Assembly: GCF_902498195.1 (NCBI RefSeq)
Contig: NZ_CABVIY010000005.1
Coordinates: 186,001 to 250,000 of the forward strand
Direction: 5' to 3'
Length of the DNA: 64,000 nt
Source: Pseudomonas fluorescens
Lineage (GTDB): Bacteria > Pseudomonadota > Gammaproteobacteria > Pseudomonadales > Pseudomonadaceae
Part shown: positions 29,026-37,637 of the stretch, in pieces
How positions within the stretch are numbered: the stretch's first letter is position 1
Layout of the letters: every line of letters begins with the position of its first letter
Position numbers and translations under genes: made by a program
The notes under the pieces: generated by a model
Database searches by the model: none
The model's input: only the letters and a program-made list of their open reading frames with translations
What the model was told of the DNA's origin: nothing

Positions 29026-29834
29026 GCCAACCGACCCTGCACGACCTGCATCGCCCCCTGGGCAGCACCGGCCTGCGGGTGTCACCCCTGGGCCTGGGCA
29101 CGGTAAAACTCGGCCGCGATCAAGGGGTGAAGTATCCCAATGGCTTCCAGATCCCCGACGATGACGAAGCGCGCATGCTGCTCAAGCTGACCCGTGACCT
29201 GGGCATCAACCTGATCGACACCGCCCCCGCCTATGGTCGCAGCGAAGAACGCCTCGGCCCGCTGCTGCGCGGGCAGCGTCAGGATTGGGTGATTGTCAGC
29301 AAGGTCGGCGAAGAGTTTGCCGACGGCCTGTCCCGCCATGACTTCACGGCGGCACACACGCGACTGTCCGTGGAGCGCAGCCTGCAACGTCTGGAAACGG
29401 ATTTTATCGATCTGGTGCTGGTGCACTCCGATGGCAACGATCTGGCGATCCTCAACGATTGCGAGGTGTACGAGACCCTCGCCGCACTCAAGGCCGAAGG
29501 CAAGATTCGCGGGTTCGGTTTTTCCGGCAAAACCGTCGAAGGCGGTTTGAAAGCACTGGAGCAAGGTGATTGCGCCATGGTCACCTACAATCTGAACGAG
29601 CAGACCGAAAAGCCTGTCATTGACTATGCTGCTGCTCACGGCAAAGCCATTCTGGTCAAAAAAGCCCTCGCCAGCGGTCACGTGTGCCTCAGTCCGGGGG
29701 TGGATCCGGTGCGCGCCAGTTTCGAACTGTTGTTCGAACATCCGGGTGTGGCCAGTGCTATTGTCGGGACCATTAATCCGCTGCACCTCGCCCACAACGT
29801 CGCGACCGTTGCCCAGGTCCTACGTAGCAACTGA
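29022..29834 (+). CDS. Aldo/keto reductase
   Basis: This 270-residue NADPH-type aldo/keto reductase shows the TIM-barrel family's catalytic residues: Asp66 and Tyr71 in NLIDTAPAYGRSEERLG, Lys94 in IVSKVGEEF and His135 in LVLVHSDGND. The usual long C-terminal region is shortened relative to 320-residue members. Start at 29022 overlaps the preceding oxidoreductase gene. Substrate unknown. Confidence 0.88.
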   Translation: MSQPTLHDLHRPLGSTGLRVSPLGLGTVKLGRDQGVKYPNGFQIPDDDEARMLLKLTRDLGINLIDTAPAYGRSEERLGPLLRGQRQDWVIVSKVGEEFADGLSRHDFTAAHTRLSVERSLQRLETDFIDLVLVHSDGNDLAILNDCEVYETLAALKAEGKIRGFGFSGKTVEGGLKALEQGDCAMVTYNLNEQTEKPVIDYAAAHGKAILVKKALASGHVCLSPGVDPVRASFELLFEHPGVASAIVGTINPLHLAHNVATVAQVLRSN

Positions 29835-29866
29835 TGCCGCCCACGCGGCCTTAAGCAGGAGCCGAC

Positions 29867-30832
29867 ATGCCGCGTACGCTCATAAGAAAGAACCCGAGCA
29901 ACTTCAAGACCCTGCCGTTATTCGTCGAAGCGACTCCCGAAGGCCTGAGTTACCAGAGCGTCGGAAGGCCGCTCAATTTCTCCCAGATCCTGCAACGTCG
30001 CCGCCCGGTGGCGGTCGCCGACACCGAGCGCTTCTCCCTTGAGCTGGCCAACCTCGGCGTCTCGGTGCGCCTGACGCTGCATTGGCAGAATCGCGATTAC
30101 TGGGTGTTGGTGCGCCAGCGTCGGCAGGACCGTGGCGATGTGGTGCTCAAGTTGATCTCCGGCTATGTACCGGCCCACGAACTCAACCTGCCGCTGCACA
30201 CGGCGATCCAGGAGATTGCCGAGGAATGCCTGTTGGAAACCCCGGAAGGCTGGCTGGGCGGGCGCTTCAACGACACCTGGCTGCCGGCGCCCTACGCGTC
30301 GGCCCTGCATTACCGCGAAGCCCTGCCCTTTCGCCTGTCGCCGCTGTCGGGCTCGGCGCGGCCGGTGCGGTGCGCCAACCAGCCCTTGATCGAACGACCA
30401 CGGGCCTATGTACACTTGCCGACAGCGTCGCTGCAATTGATCTACGATCTGCGGCTGGATGTGCCCAAGGAAGCCAAATCCTTGAGCCTGTTTCATGTCG
30501 ACGAGCGACTGGAAGGCGATCAACTGGTGGCCCGTCTCGACCGCAAGCGCCCGGACTTGTACCTGATGCCCTTGCAGGACGGTCATCCTCTGGCCGAACT
30601 CTACACCTTGAAAAAAGATCAACTGTACCCGGCCAGTACCCGCGGCCTGTACCTGGCCGAAAGCTTTGCCCGACAAGAGGGCTGGGTGGTCAAGGATGAG
30701 CGGATTCGCTGGAAGGATTGGGTGCGCCAGCAGGGTTTGACCCCTTCGAAGGATTCGGGCCTGGCGCTGCTGCGAGGGAAGGCGAAGCAACTGCTGAAGA
30801 AAATCGTACCGCGAAAAAAAGTCAGCTCTTAA
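29867..30832 (+). CDS. Conserved protein often labelled 'metal ABC transporter ATPase'; Nudix-like region
   Basis: This 321-residue soluble protein matches a Pseudomonas family usually annotated as a metal ABC transporter ATPase. It has no Walker A, LSGGQ or Walker B motif, so that name is unsupported. Residues 99-120 read G-x5-E-x9-QEIAEE, close to a Nudix box (G-x5-E-x7-REUxEE) but with two extra residues and Arg changed to Gln. Preceding strands (VSVRLTLHWQNRDYWVLVRQ) would fit a Nudix beta sheet. The C terminus is very basic (GKAKQLLKKIVPRKK). AGGAG lies ahead of the ATG. Function unknown. Confidence 0.75.
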   Translation: MPRTLIRKNPSNFKTLPLFVEATPEGLSYQSVGRPLNFSQILQRRRPVAVADTERFSLELANLGVSVRLTLHWQNRDYWVLVRQRRQDRGDVVLKLISGYVPAHELNLPLHTAIQEIAEECLLETPEGWLGGRFNDTWLPAPYASALHYREALPFRLSPLSGSARPVRCANQPLIERPRAYVHLPTASLQLIYDLRLDVPKEAKSLSLFHVDERLEGDQLVARLDRKRPDLYLMPLQDGHPLAELYTLKKDQLYPASTRGLYLAESFARQEGWVVKDERIRWKDWVRQQGLTPSKDSGLALLRGKAKQLLKKIVPRKKVSS

Positions 30833-30837
30833 AGCAC

Positions 30838-30905
30838 AAGATCGCAGCCTTCGGCAGCACCTACAGGTGTACACCTGTAGGCGCTGCCGCAGGCTGCGAT
30901 CTTTT
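30838..30905. repeat. Second-type palindromic repeat, likely bidirectional terminator
   Basis: The inverted repeat (AAGATCGCAGCCTTCGGCAG on the left, its near-complement on the right) lies between the convergent genes at 29867 and hldE. The arms are imperfect relative to the 24952 copy. Confidence 0.85.
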
Positions 30906-30911
30906 CAAGCG

Positions 30912-32336
30912 TCACTCGGACTTGCGGATCTTCTCGACAATCGCGGTCGTGGAGCTGTTTTCCACCAGCCCCAACACTTTCACCGTCCCGCCATAAGCAG
31001 TCACGATGTCCGCACCGACCACCTGGTCGATCCCGTAGTCACCGCCCTTGACCAGCACATCAGGCTTGACCTCGCGCAGCAGGTTTTCCGGCGTGCCTTC
31101 CGGGAAGCTGATCACCCAGTCCACCGCGCCCAGGCCTGCCAGCACGGCCATGCGCCGGTCGACACTGTTGATCGGCCGACCCGGCCCTTTCAGGCGGCTG
31201 ACCGACGCATCGTCATTGACCGCAACGATCAGGCGGTCGCCCTGCGCCCGCGCCTGTTCCAGGTAGGTCACATGGCCGGCGTGCAGAATGTCGAAGCAGC
31301 CGTTGGTGAAGACGATCTTCTCGTTGTGCGCACGGGCGTCGTCAACGGCCAGCAGCAGCTGTTCCAGGCCCAGCACCCCACGCTCCGAACCCTCTTCACG
31401 CTGAATCGCACGACGCAATTCCGGCGCGCTGATGGCCGCCGTACCCAGTTTGCCGACCACGATGCCTGCCGCCAGATTGGCCAGGCCTACCGCGTGCGGC
31501 AGCTCCTCGCCTGCGGCAATGGCCGCCGCCAGGGTGGAAATCACCGTGTCGCCGGCACCGGTCACGTCGAACACTTCACGGGCACGGGCCGGCAGGTGCA
31601 GCGCCGGATGATCGGGGCGCAACAGGGTCATGCCGTGTTCGCCACGGGTGACCAGCAAGGCGCCGAGCTCCAGGTCGTGCATCAACTTCGCGCCCTTGCT
31701 CACCAGTTCGTGCTCATCGGCACAACCGCCGACGATGGTTTCGAATTCGCTGAGGTTCGGCGTGATCAGGCTTGCACCGCGGTAGATGGAGAAATCCTTG
31801 CCCTTGGGGTCGGCCAGAACCGGAATGCCACGGGCTCGGGCGGCCTGGATCAGCACCTGGTGATTTTTCAGCGCGCCTTTGCCGTAGTCGGACAACACCA
31901 GCACCTTGATGCCATCGAGCAATTCGTCGACTTGAACGGACAACGCCAGGGCGTCGGTGGCAAAAGGCTCTTCGAAGTCGATACGCAGCAGTTGCTGGTG
32001 ACGGCTCATGACCCGCAGCTTGACGATGGTCGGCTGGTGCGCGACGCGCTGAAACAGCGCCCGCACGCCGGCACCCTTGAGGCTGTTGGCCAGGCTGTCG
32101 GCGGCTTCATCGTCGCCGGTCACGCCAACCAGCGAGGCCGGGGCGCCGAGGGCGGCAATGTTCAACGCAACGTTGGCGGCACCGCCCGGGCGGTCCTCGA
32201 TGTGATCGACCTTGACGACCGGTACTGGCGCCTCAGGGGAAATCCGTGAGGTACCACCATGCCAGTAACGGTCGAGCATGACATCGCCGACCACCAAGAC
32301 AGGGGCTTGATCGAATCGCGGCATGGACAACTTCAT
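30912..32336 (-). CDS. hldE: Bifunctional heptose 7-phosphate kinase / heptose 1-phosphate adenyltransferase HldE
   Basis: HldE makes ADP-heptose for the LPS inner core, catalysing two of the steps. The 474-residue protein has an N-terminal PfkB/ribokinase domain (VVGDVMLDRYWHGG, RPGGAANVALNIAALG, DVTGAGDTVIS) and a C-terminal nucleotidyltransferase domain beginning about residue 340 with FTNGCFDILHAGHVTYLEQA. Both halves are intact. The start is the ATG at 32336. It is downstream of the cysC-like gene on the same strand, with about 100 bases between. Confidence 0.97.
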   Translation of the reverse strand: MKLSMPRFDQAPVLVVGDVMLDRYWHGGTSRISPEAPVPVVKVDHIEDRPGGAANVALNIAALGAPASLVGVTGDDEAADSLANSLKGAGVRALFQRVAHQPTIVKLRVMSRHQQLLRIDFEEPFATDALALSVQVDELLDGIKVLVLSDYGKGALKNHQVLIQAARARGIPVLADPKGKDFSIYRGASLITPNLSEFETIVGGCADEHELVSKGAKLMHDLELGALLVTRGEHGMTLLRPDHPALHLPARAREVFDVTGAGDTVISTLAAAIAAGEELPHAVGLANLAAGIVVGKLGTAAISAPELRRAIQREEGSERGVLGLEQLLLAVDDARAHNEKIVFTNGCFDILHAGHVTYLEQARAQGDRLIVAVNDDASVSRLKGPGRPINSVDRRMAVLAGLGAVDWVISFPEGTPENLLREVKPDVLVKGGDYGIDQVVGADIVTAYGGTVKVLGLVENSSTTAIVEKIRKSE

Positions 32337-32438
32337 GGAGCAACCCACATACAAAATGAACAGGGGCGCGATATTAACACAGGGCAGGCACCGGCTAGTG
32401 TGACGGCTGCAACAGGATCATTTGCCCCTGTCTACTGC

Positions 32439-33044
32439 TCATTTAATGAACAATAAATCTGACAGTCGCTGGCAGGCGTCCGCCATGTCCAGCACCTGTG
32501 TATCAATTTCGCACTCAGCGCTCAACGGGGCTTCGTACGGACTGTCGACGCCAGTGAAATCCTTGATCCGACCCTGCCGGGCCGCGAGGTACAGGCCCTT
32601 GGGGTCGCGCTGTGCGCAAATCTGGAACGGCGTAGACACATACACCTCGATGAAATCGCCCTCGGCGAAAAGCCGACGCGCCGCCTCACGCTCGGCCCGG
32701 AACGGCGAGATCGCGGCCACGATCACTATCAGTCCGGCATCGACCATCAGGCGCGCCACCTCGGCCATTCGCCGGATGTTTTCCCGACGACTGTCGGCGC
32801 TCATCCCCAGGTCACGGCAAAGACCGGCGCGCACATTGTCACCATCGAGCACAAACGTGTGGAATCCCTGTTCATTGAGTTGCAGCTCCAGGGCGTTCGC
32901 CAGGGTCGATTTACCCGCCCCGGACAACCCCGTCAGCCAGACACAACGCGCCCGCTGCGACTTGAGCGAGGCTCGCTCAGCGCTCGACAGCGATAACGCA
33001 TAGGGTCTGATCCGGGGAGTCGATACCGACAGGGCCTTATTCAT
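32439..33044 (-). CDS. cysC: Adenylyl-sulfate (APS) kinase, CysC type
   Basis: This 201-residue APS kinase phosphorylates adenosine 5'-phosphosulfate to PAPS, the universal sulfuryl donor. Walker A is GLSGAGKST (39-47), followed by VLDGDNVRAGLCRDLG (APS binding), the ISPF loop with Ser112, and KDFTGVDSPYEAP. It overlaps the upstream sulfotransferase gene by 8 bases, so PAPS supply and use are genetically linked. It is a free-standing kinase and not fused to CysN. Because pseudomonads usually reduce APS directly, a dedicated PAPS source suggests sulfation, not assimilation. Confidence 0.94.
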   Translation of the reverse strand: MNKALSVSTPRIRPYALSLSSAERASLKSQRARCVWLTGLSGAGKSTLANALELQLNEQGFHTFVLDGDNVRAGLCRDLGMSADSRRENIRRMAEVARLMVDAGLIVIVAAISPFRAEREAARRLFAEGDFIEVYVSTPFQICAQRDPKGLYLAARQGRIKDFTGVDSPYEAPLSAECEIDTQVLDMADACQRLSDLLFIK

Positions 33045-33741
33045 AACCGAGCATCTCGTAATCGCGCTGGTACACCCGACGCACCAGGCGACGGGTGCGC
33101 GTTGAGCAAAAGCCTCGCGCAAGCACAGGATGGCGCTGCTGCGAGATGTTGACGTGGGGCAGCAGTGCCTCATGCCCCAATTGCTCGCAGACCCGTTTGA
33201 AATCCCGCTCCAGGTGCTCCTGATAACCGATGAAATCCAGCGCCAGGCAGCCCAGGGAGTCCGTGAGAAAGTCCGTCTGCGCCGCGAAATGCAGCTGCCG
33301 CTGAATGGTTTCGGGGTGAAGCCAGCGGGCGACGAAATCGTCGAAGTCGCGGTAGTGCCTGACCAGTTGTTGCGCAGGTTGATCGCGTCGACTCAACGTG
33401 TTGCCACGCAAATAAGCGTAAGCGGAGTACGCCCTCTCCAGCGGATCGCGAACAAAGGCAAACTTGAAACTGTGGGCAAACTGCTCGGGAAATTGCTGTT
33501 CGTACCAATACAGCGGCAAGTGTCCGGGCGTCCACCCGTCGAACAACGCTACACAGACACTGCTGCCGGCGCATTTGGGGACATGGATAAACAGGCATGA
33601 ACGCTGCGTGAAGTGCCGGGGATACCGCAAACTCGCCGACATCGACTTGTTCACCACCTGACGGTCCACGACCGATAGCCGGCCCAGCAAGAAATGTCGT
33701 TGCCGCTTGGGCAATAGCTTCCAGATCAAACGTTGCAACAT
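33037..33741 (-). CDS. Cytosolic sulfotransferase, family 2 type
   Basis: This 234-residue protein has the two PAPS-binding signatures of carbohydrate-type sulfotransferases. The 5'-phosphosulfate loop is HVPKCAGSS (53-61), and the 3'-phosphate-binding motif is FVRDPLERAYSAY (96-108, with Arg98 and Ser106). No signal peptide or membrane helix is seen, so it should act in the cytoplasm, where PAPS and the nascent LPS core are found. The acceptor is unknown; the location between msbA and hldE, fused in one unit with cysC, points to an LPS-core or other glycolipid sugar. The start at 33741 lacks a strong Shine-Dalgarno. Confidence 0.82.
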   Translation of the reverse strand: MLQRLIWKLLPKRQRHFLLGRLSVVDRQVVNKSMSASLRYPRHFTQRSCLFIHVPKCAGSSVCVALFDGWTPGHLPLYWYEQQFPEQFAHSFKFAFVRDPLERAYSAYAYLRGNTLSRRDQPAQQLVRHYRDFDDFVARWLHPETIQRQLHFAAQTDFLTDSLGCLALDFIGYQEHLERDFKRVCEQLGHEALLPHVNISQQRHPVLARGFCSTRTRRLVRRVYQRDYEMLGYE

Positions 33742-33891
33742 TGCAATACCCGCGCGAAAGGATGGCCCTCTCGATTGAAGTCAAAGTTCGTTGAGGAACC
33801 TTAACAAGCGCGCTGCCGAAATTTATTCAGGTTTGGTCAGGAAACGTACCGGTCTTGATACAAACGCCCGGACGCATTGCACGCCGGGCAT

Positions 33892-33922
33892 GCAACAGGG
33901 TAAGCCAGGCTCACCCTGTTGC
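33892..33922 (-). terminator. Hairpin after msbA
   Basis: GCAACAGGGT and ACCCTGTTGC form a perfect 10-bp stem around an 11-base loop, directly after the msbA stop on the minus strand. There is no T-run, so it may be a weak terminator or processing site ahead of the sulfotransferase gene. Confidence 0.55.
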
Positions 33923-33928
33923 CACAGG

Positions 33929-35734
33929 TCAGGCGATGTCTTCGGCCGGAGCGTCCAGGCCCATCGCATGCAGACGCGCGTAGTAGCCGTTTTGCGCCAG
34001 CAGTTGGGCATGCGTGCCGCGCTCGACGATCTGGCCCTGGTCCATTACCAGGATCAGGTCGGCCTTTTCGATGGTCGACAGACGGTGAGCGATGACCAGC
34101 GTGGTACGCCCCTTCATCACCTGGTCCAGCGCCGCCTGGATATGCCGCTCGGACTCGGTATCGAGCGCGGAGGTGGCCTCGTCGAGGATCAGCAGCGGCG
34201 CATTCTTCAACAGTGCCCGGGCAATCGCCAGGCGCTGACGCTGCCCGCCGGACAGCAGCACGCCATTTTCCCCGACCTGGGTGTCCAGGCCGTCAGGCAT
34301 TTGCGAAATGAAATCCATCGCATAGGCATCGGTGGCGGCTTTTTCAATGTCGGCGCGAGGAGCGCCAGCCAGGTCACCGTAGGCGATGTTGTTGGCAATG
34401 GTGTCGTTGAACAGGGTCACGTGCTGCGTGACTTGCGCCACGTGTCGACGCAGGTTGCGCAAGCGATAGTCTTCGATCTCGACATCATCGAGCAGGATTT
34501 CGCCAATGTCGTGGTGATAGAAACGCGGAATCAGGCTGGCCAGGGTCGACTTGCCACTGCCTGAGCGACCGACCAGGGCGATCATCTGCCCCGGCGCCGC
34601 CGAGAAGCTGATGTTCTTCAGCACTTCACGCTCAGTGCCCGGGTAGGTGAAGCTGAGGTTGCGCACCTCCAGATGGCCGTTGATGCGATCGCGCTCGACG
34701 GTGCCGTTATCGACTTCGGGCTCGACGTCCAGTTGCTCGAAAATGCTTTCGGCACCGGCCACGCCTTTCTGGATGGTCGAGCTGACTTCCGACAGCTGCC
34801 GGATCGGCTTGGGCAGCAAGCCGGCGGCGGTGATGTAGGCCACCAGGTCACCGGCCGTGGCATCACCGCGCAGGAACAGCACCAGGAACATCAACACCGC
34901 CATGGCGGTATAGATCACCAGCTGCAGCATCGGCGTGTAGACCGCACCGGTCTTGGTCATGCGTAATTGCTTGTCGGTGTTGCCCTGGCTGGCGGCGGCA
35001 AAACGCTGTTCTTCATAGCTCTCGCCACCGAAGCTGCGCACCACGCGATAGCCCTGGATGGTCTCGGAAGCCACGTGCGTCACGTCGCCCATGGCCACCT
35101 GGATCTTCTTGCTCTGCTTGCGGAATTTCTTGCTGGTGTTACCCACCATGAACGCGATCAGCGGCAGGATCGCCAGCATCACCATCGTCAGCTTCCAGTT
35201 CATCCAGACCAGATAGGCAAACAGGAAGACCACGGTCAGGCCTTCACGGATCACCACCTTGATGGCATCCGTGGCGGCACCGGTCACCATGGTCACGTTG
35301 AACGTGATGCGCGAGATCAGGTGCCCGGAATTATGGGTATCGAAATAGCGGTTGGGCAGCACCAGCAGCTTGTTGAACAACTCGACACGCAGGTCATGGA
35401 CCAGCCCCAACGAAACCTTCGCCAGGTAATAGTTGCCCAGAAACGAGCCCAGGCCTTGCCACGCCGCGATCAGAATGATCAGCAACGGCACGGCCATCAG
35501 CAACTGCAAGTCCTTCAGATAAGGTACGGTGGGAAAGAGCACCGCTTCAGGGTTGCTCAGGCCATCGACGAAATATTTGAGGATCCCGGCCAGCATCGGC
35601 TGTGTGGAGGCAAAAATGACGAAGCCCACGATACTCAGCAAGAAAAGGCCGACATAGGGTTTTACATACCCCAACAGCCGAAAATAGATTTTCAGGCTGG
35701 AATCCTGTCCCGCTATAGGCGGTGCATCAGTCAT
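33929..35734 (-). CDS. msbA: Lipid A-core flippase MsbA
   Basis: MsbA is a homodimeric ABC exporter that flips core-lipid A across the inner membrane. The 601-residue half-transporter has six membrane helices in the first about 320 residues and a nucleotide-binding domain with Walker A GRSGSGKST, signature LSGGQRQRLA, Walker B LLILDEATSALD and the switch His in IAHRLST. I use the ATG at 35734 (MTDAPPIAGQ); a GTG 12 bases upstream is an alternative. It lies 15 bases downstream of waaL on the same strand. Confidence 0.96.
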   Translation of the reverse strand: MTDAPPIAGQDSSLKIYFRLLGYVKPYVGLFLLSIVGFVIFASTQPMLAGILKYFVDGLSNPEAVLFPTVPYLKDLQLLMAVPLLIILIAAWQGLGSFLGNYYLAKVSLGLVHDLRVELFNKLLVLPNRYFDTHNSGHLISRITFNVTMVTGAATDAIKVVIREGLTVVFLFAYLVWMNWKLTMVMLAILPLIAFMVGNTSKKFRKQSKKIQVAMGDVTHVASETIQGYRVVRSFGGESYEEQRFAAASQGNTDKQLRMTKTGAVYTPMLQLVIYTAMAVLMFLVLFLRGDATAGDLVAYITAAGLLPKPIRQLSEVSSTIQKGVAGAESIFEQLDVEPEVDNGTVERDRINGHLEVRNLSFTYPGTEREVLKNISFSAAPGQMIALVGRSGSGKSTLASLIPRFYHHDIGEILLDDVEIEDYRLRNLRRHVAQVTQHVTLFNDTIANNIAYGDLAGAPRADIEKAATDAYAMDFISQMPDGLDTQVGENGVLLSGGQRQRLAIARALLKNAPLLILDEATSALDTESERHIQAALDQVMKGRTTLVIAHRLSTIEKADLILVMDQGQIVERGTHAQLLAQNGYYARLHAMGLDAPAEDIA

Positions 35735-35749
35735 CGTAGAGCTCACTGG

Positions 35750-36922
35750 TTAGGAAGAACGCGAAATTTTATCACAAGCGCCAGGATTGACCCGCGCCCA
35801 TACCAAAACACTGGCCAGCGCCACGGGCAGCCAACTGATGAACCATTCGGGTCGCGGCGTACCACTCAGGCTGGCGGCGTCGAATTGCATGGCCAGGGTC
35901 GAGAACAACCAGATGCCAATGATGCCCCGGCCATAAAACGTTTCCCGGGCTTTCCACGCCGCACGCAGTACCGCGAGCCAAACCGCGCACCACAATAACA
36001 GCCCCGGCACGCCCAGCTCGATGGCCACGTGGCTGAACAGGTTATGCGCATGGTCGAAATACTGGCCGGAAGCCAATACCTTGTAGTCACTGCCCAGGCC
36101 CAGGCCGAGCCACGGGTGTTGCGCAATCATTTGCAGACTCGCCATCAGGATCTGCGGGCGAAAAGACACGCCGCGCGCCGTGACCAGCGACTCGAAAAAC
36201 CAGAACGCCAGGAATGCCACGAGCAATGCCCCCGCCGCGACAATACGGCTGCGTCGGTCGCGGCACCAGATCGGCATGGCCAGCAGTGTCAGAAACAACG
36301 CCAGGGCAGCGCCACGACTCTGGCTGAGCAGCACGAACACACCCAGCAAGACCAACGCAGCGGCCCAGACTGCCTGCAACCATCCAGTACGTGGAGCCCA
36401 GAGGACAAGCCACACCGCCGCCAGCCCCATGACATACCCCCCCAGAATCGGATGAGACAATTCGCCCAGGCCTTCGGCGCGTGCCGTCCAGACGTTGCCG
36501 GCAATCACATAGAACGTGACGATGGAGACCGCCGCCGTGACCGCCAGCCCGATCCCTCCCCACTGCATGAGGCGGATCACGTGCTCGGGCCGGCCATTGG
36601 TGAACACCGGGAAAAACAGCAGAAACACGACGATGTACAGCAAACGCTTGGCCTCGCGACTCAAGTCCGGCGCGTTCGACCATCCAAGGCTGATCAGCGA
36701 CCAGAGCAAGAGCCCGAGCAGCGGCAGGTAGAGCCAGCGCTGCTCACACATCAATTCCTTGAGTCGGACCCGAGCGGACCAGGCGAACAATAGGGCCGGC
36801 AACCAGAGCAAGGCGATCAAACCCTGCTGGTAGACCTTGTTGGTAGGCGCAACGGCGATGGCCAACAGAAACCACAACAGACCGATCGTCATCCATGCTT
36901 GCGCCCAGCGTTTTTCGTGCAT
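35750..36922 (-). CDS. waaL: O-antigen ligase WaaL
   Basis: WaaL transfers undecaprenyl-linked O-antigen onto lipid A-core in the periplasm. The 390-residue protein has about 11-12 hydrophobic helices and the Wzy_C/ligase signature in its large loop, DHAHNLFSHVAIELGVPGLL, preceded by PWLGLGLGSDYK. The ATG at 36922 has CAGGAG at 7-base spacing, clearly better than the upstream candidate at 36961. Its neighbours are msbA downstream and a divergent kinase gene upstream. A Wzy-type polymerase could look similar, but position favours WaaL. Confidence 0.88.
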   Translation of the reverse strand: MHEKRWAQAWMTIGLLWFLLAIAVAPTNKVYQQGLIALLWLPALLFAWSARVRLKELMCEQRWLYLPLLGLLLWSLISLGWSNAPDLSREAKRLLYIVVFLLFFPVFTNGRPEHVIRLMQWGGIGLAVTAAVSIVTFYVIAGNVWTARAEGLGELSHPILGGYVMGLAAVWLVLWAPRTGWLQAVWAAALVLLGVFVLLSQSRGAALALFLTLLAMPIWCRDRRSRIVAAGALLVAFLAFWFFESLVTARGVSFRPQILMASLQMIAQHPWLGLGLGSDYKVLASGQYFDHAHNLFSHVAIELGVPGLLLWCAVWLAVLRAAWKARETFYGRGIIGIWLFSTLAMQFDAASLSGTPRPEWFISWLPVALASVLVWARVNPGACDKISRSS

Positions 36923-37031
36923 CAATTTGCTCCTGAGAGAGTTCGCCCACCCAACTGGCATGGTTAAAGCTGAAACTTTTCGGCATCATTGCCCGCTACA
37001 GCGCCCCGTGCTTCCAACAAGGCTTTCTACG

Positions 37032-37637
37032 ATGCAATGTTCTCGGCTTCCGCAAGCCGCTCTAACTCAAATGATTGATGGTGCCAGAGTATTGGAGGCC
37101 GACAGTTACGGGCCGAAAGTCTACCTGTTGCCGGATGGGAATATTCTTAAACTGTTCCGCCGCAAGCGGATTTTTTCATCGGCGCTGATCCGCCCCTACT
37201 CCAAACGCTTCATCGACAACGCCATCGAACTGCAAAAGCTGGGCGTGCCGACCTTGCAGGTCCTGCAATATTACCGACTGGAAGCGCCAGGCATGACGGC
37301 CGTTCTTTACCAGCCGTTACCCGGAGAGACCCTGCGCCAGATCGCCAGCAAGGAAGGTTTCACCTGGCCGCAGGCACTGCCAGACCTGGCCGGGCTGATA
37401 CGCAGCCTTCATCAATCGGGGATTTATTTTCGGTCGCTGCACTTGGGCAACATCGTGGTCACGCCCGATAACCGAATGGGCCTGATCGATGTGGCGGACA
37501 TGCGCTTCCTGCGCAGGCCTTTGCCTGCGCGCTTGATCAAGCGCAACCTGCAGCACTTCGCCCGCTATATTGCGCGCGAGAACCTGAACGAGAGCTTTCC
37601 GATGCAGGCGCTCGAACAGGCAGTGCTGCCGTCATGA
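37032..37637 (+). CDS. LPS-kinase-like ('toluene tolerance') protein
   Basis: This 201-residue protein resembles the WaaP/InaA small-kinase fold. It shows YGPKVYLLPDGNILKLFRRK (the nucleotide-binding Lys region), LYQPLPGETL (hinge), and SGIYFRSLHLGNIVV...GLIDVADMRF (the catalytic and metal loops, with Leu-Gly-Asn in place of the canonical HxDxxxxN). The catalytic Asp appears replaced by Ser/Leu in RSLHLGN, so activity is doubtful. It is the only plus-strand gene inside the LPS block, divergent from waaL, and its last 6 bases overlap the convergent glycosyltransferase. Start chosen at 37032 with AAGG upstream. Confidence 0.78.
   Translation: MQCSRLPQAALTQMIDGARVLEADSYGPKVYLLPDGNILKLFRRKRIFSSALIRPYSKRFIDNAIELQKLGVPTLQVLQYYRLEAPGMTAVLYQPLPGETLRQIASKEGFTWPQALPDLAGLIRSLHQSGIYFRSLHLGNIVVTPDNRMGLIDVADMRFLRRPLPARLIKRNLQHFARYIARENLNESFPMQALEQAVLPS

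Noticed and set aside
29867..30832. ABC transporter ATPase assignment for this gene
   Set aside because: No Walker A, signature or Walker B motif is present.
36837..37031. N-terminal extension of the kinase-like gene to 36837
   Set aside because: It would overlap the waaL start and its promoter region and encodes no conserved residues; the ATG at 37032 has an AAGG upstream.
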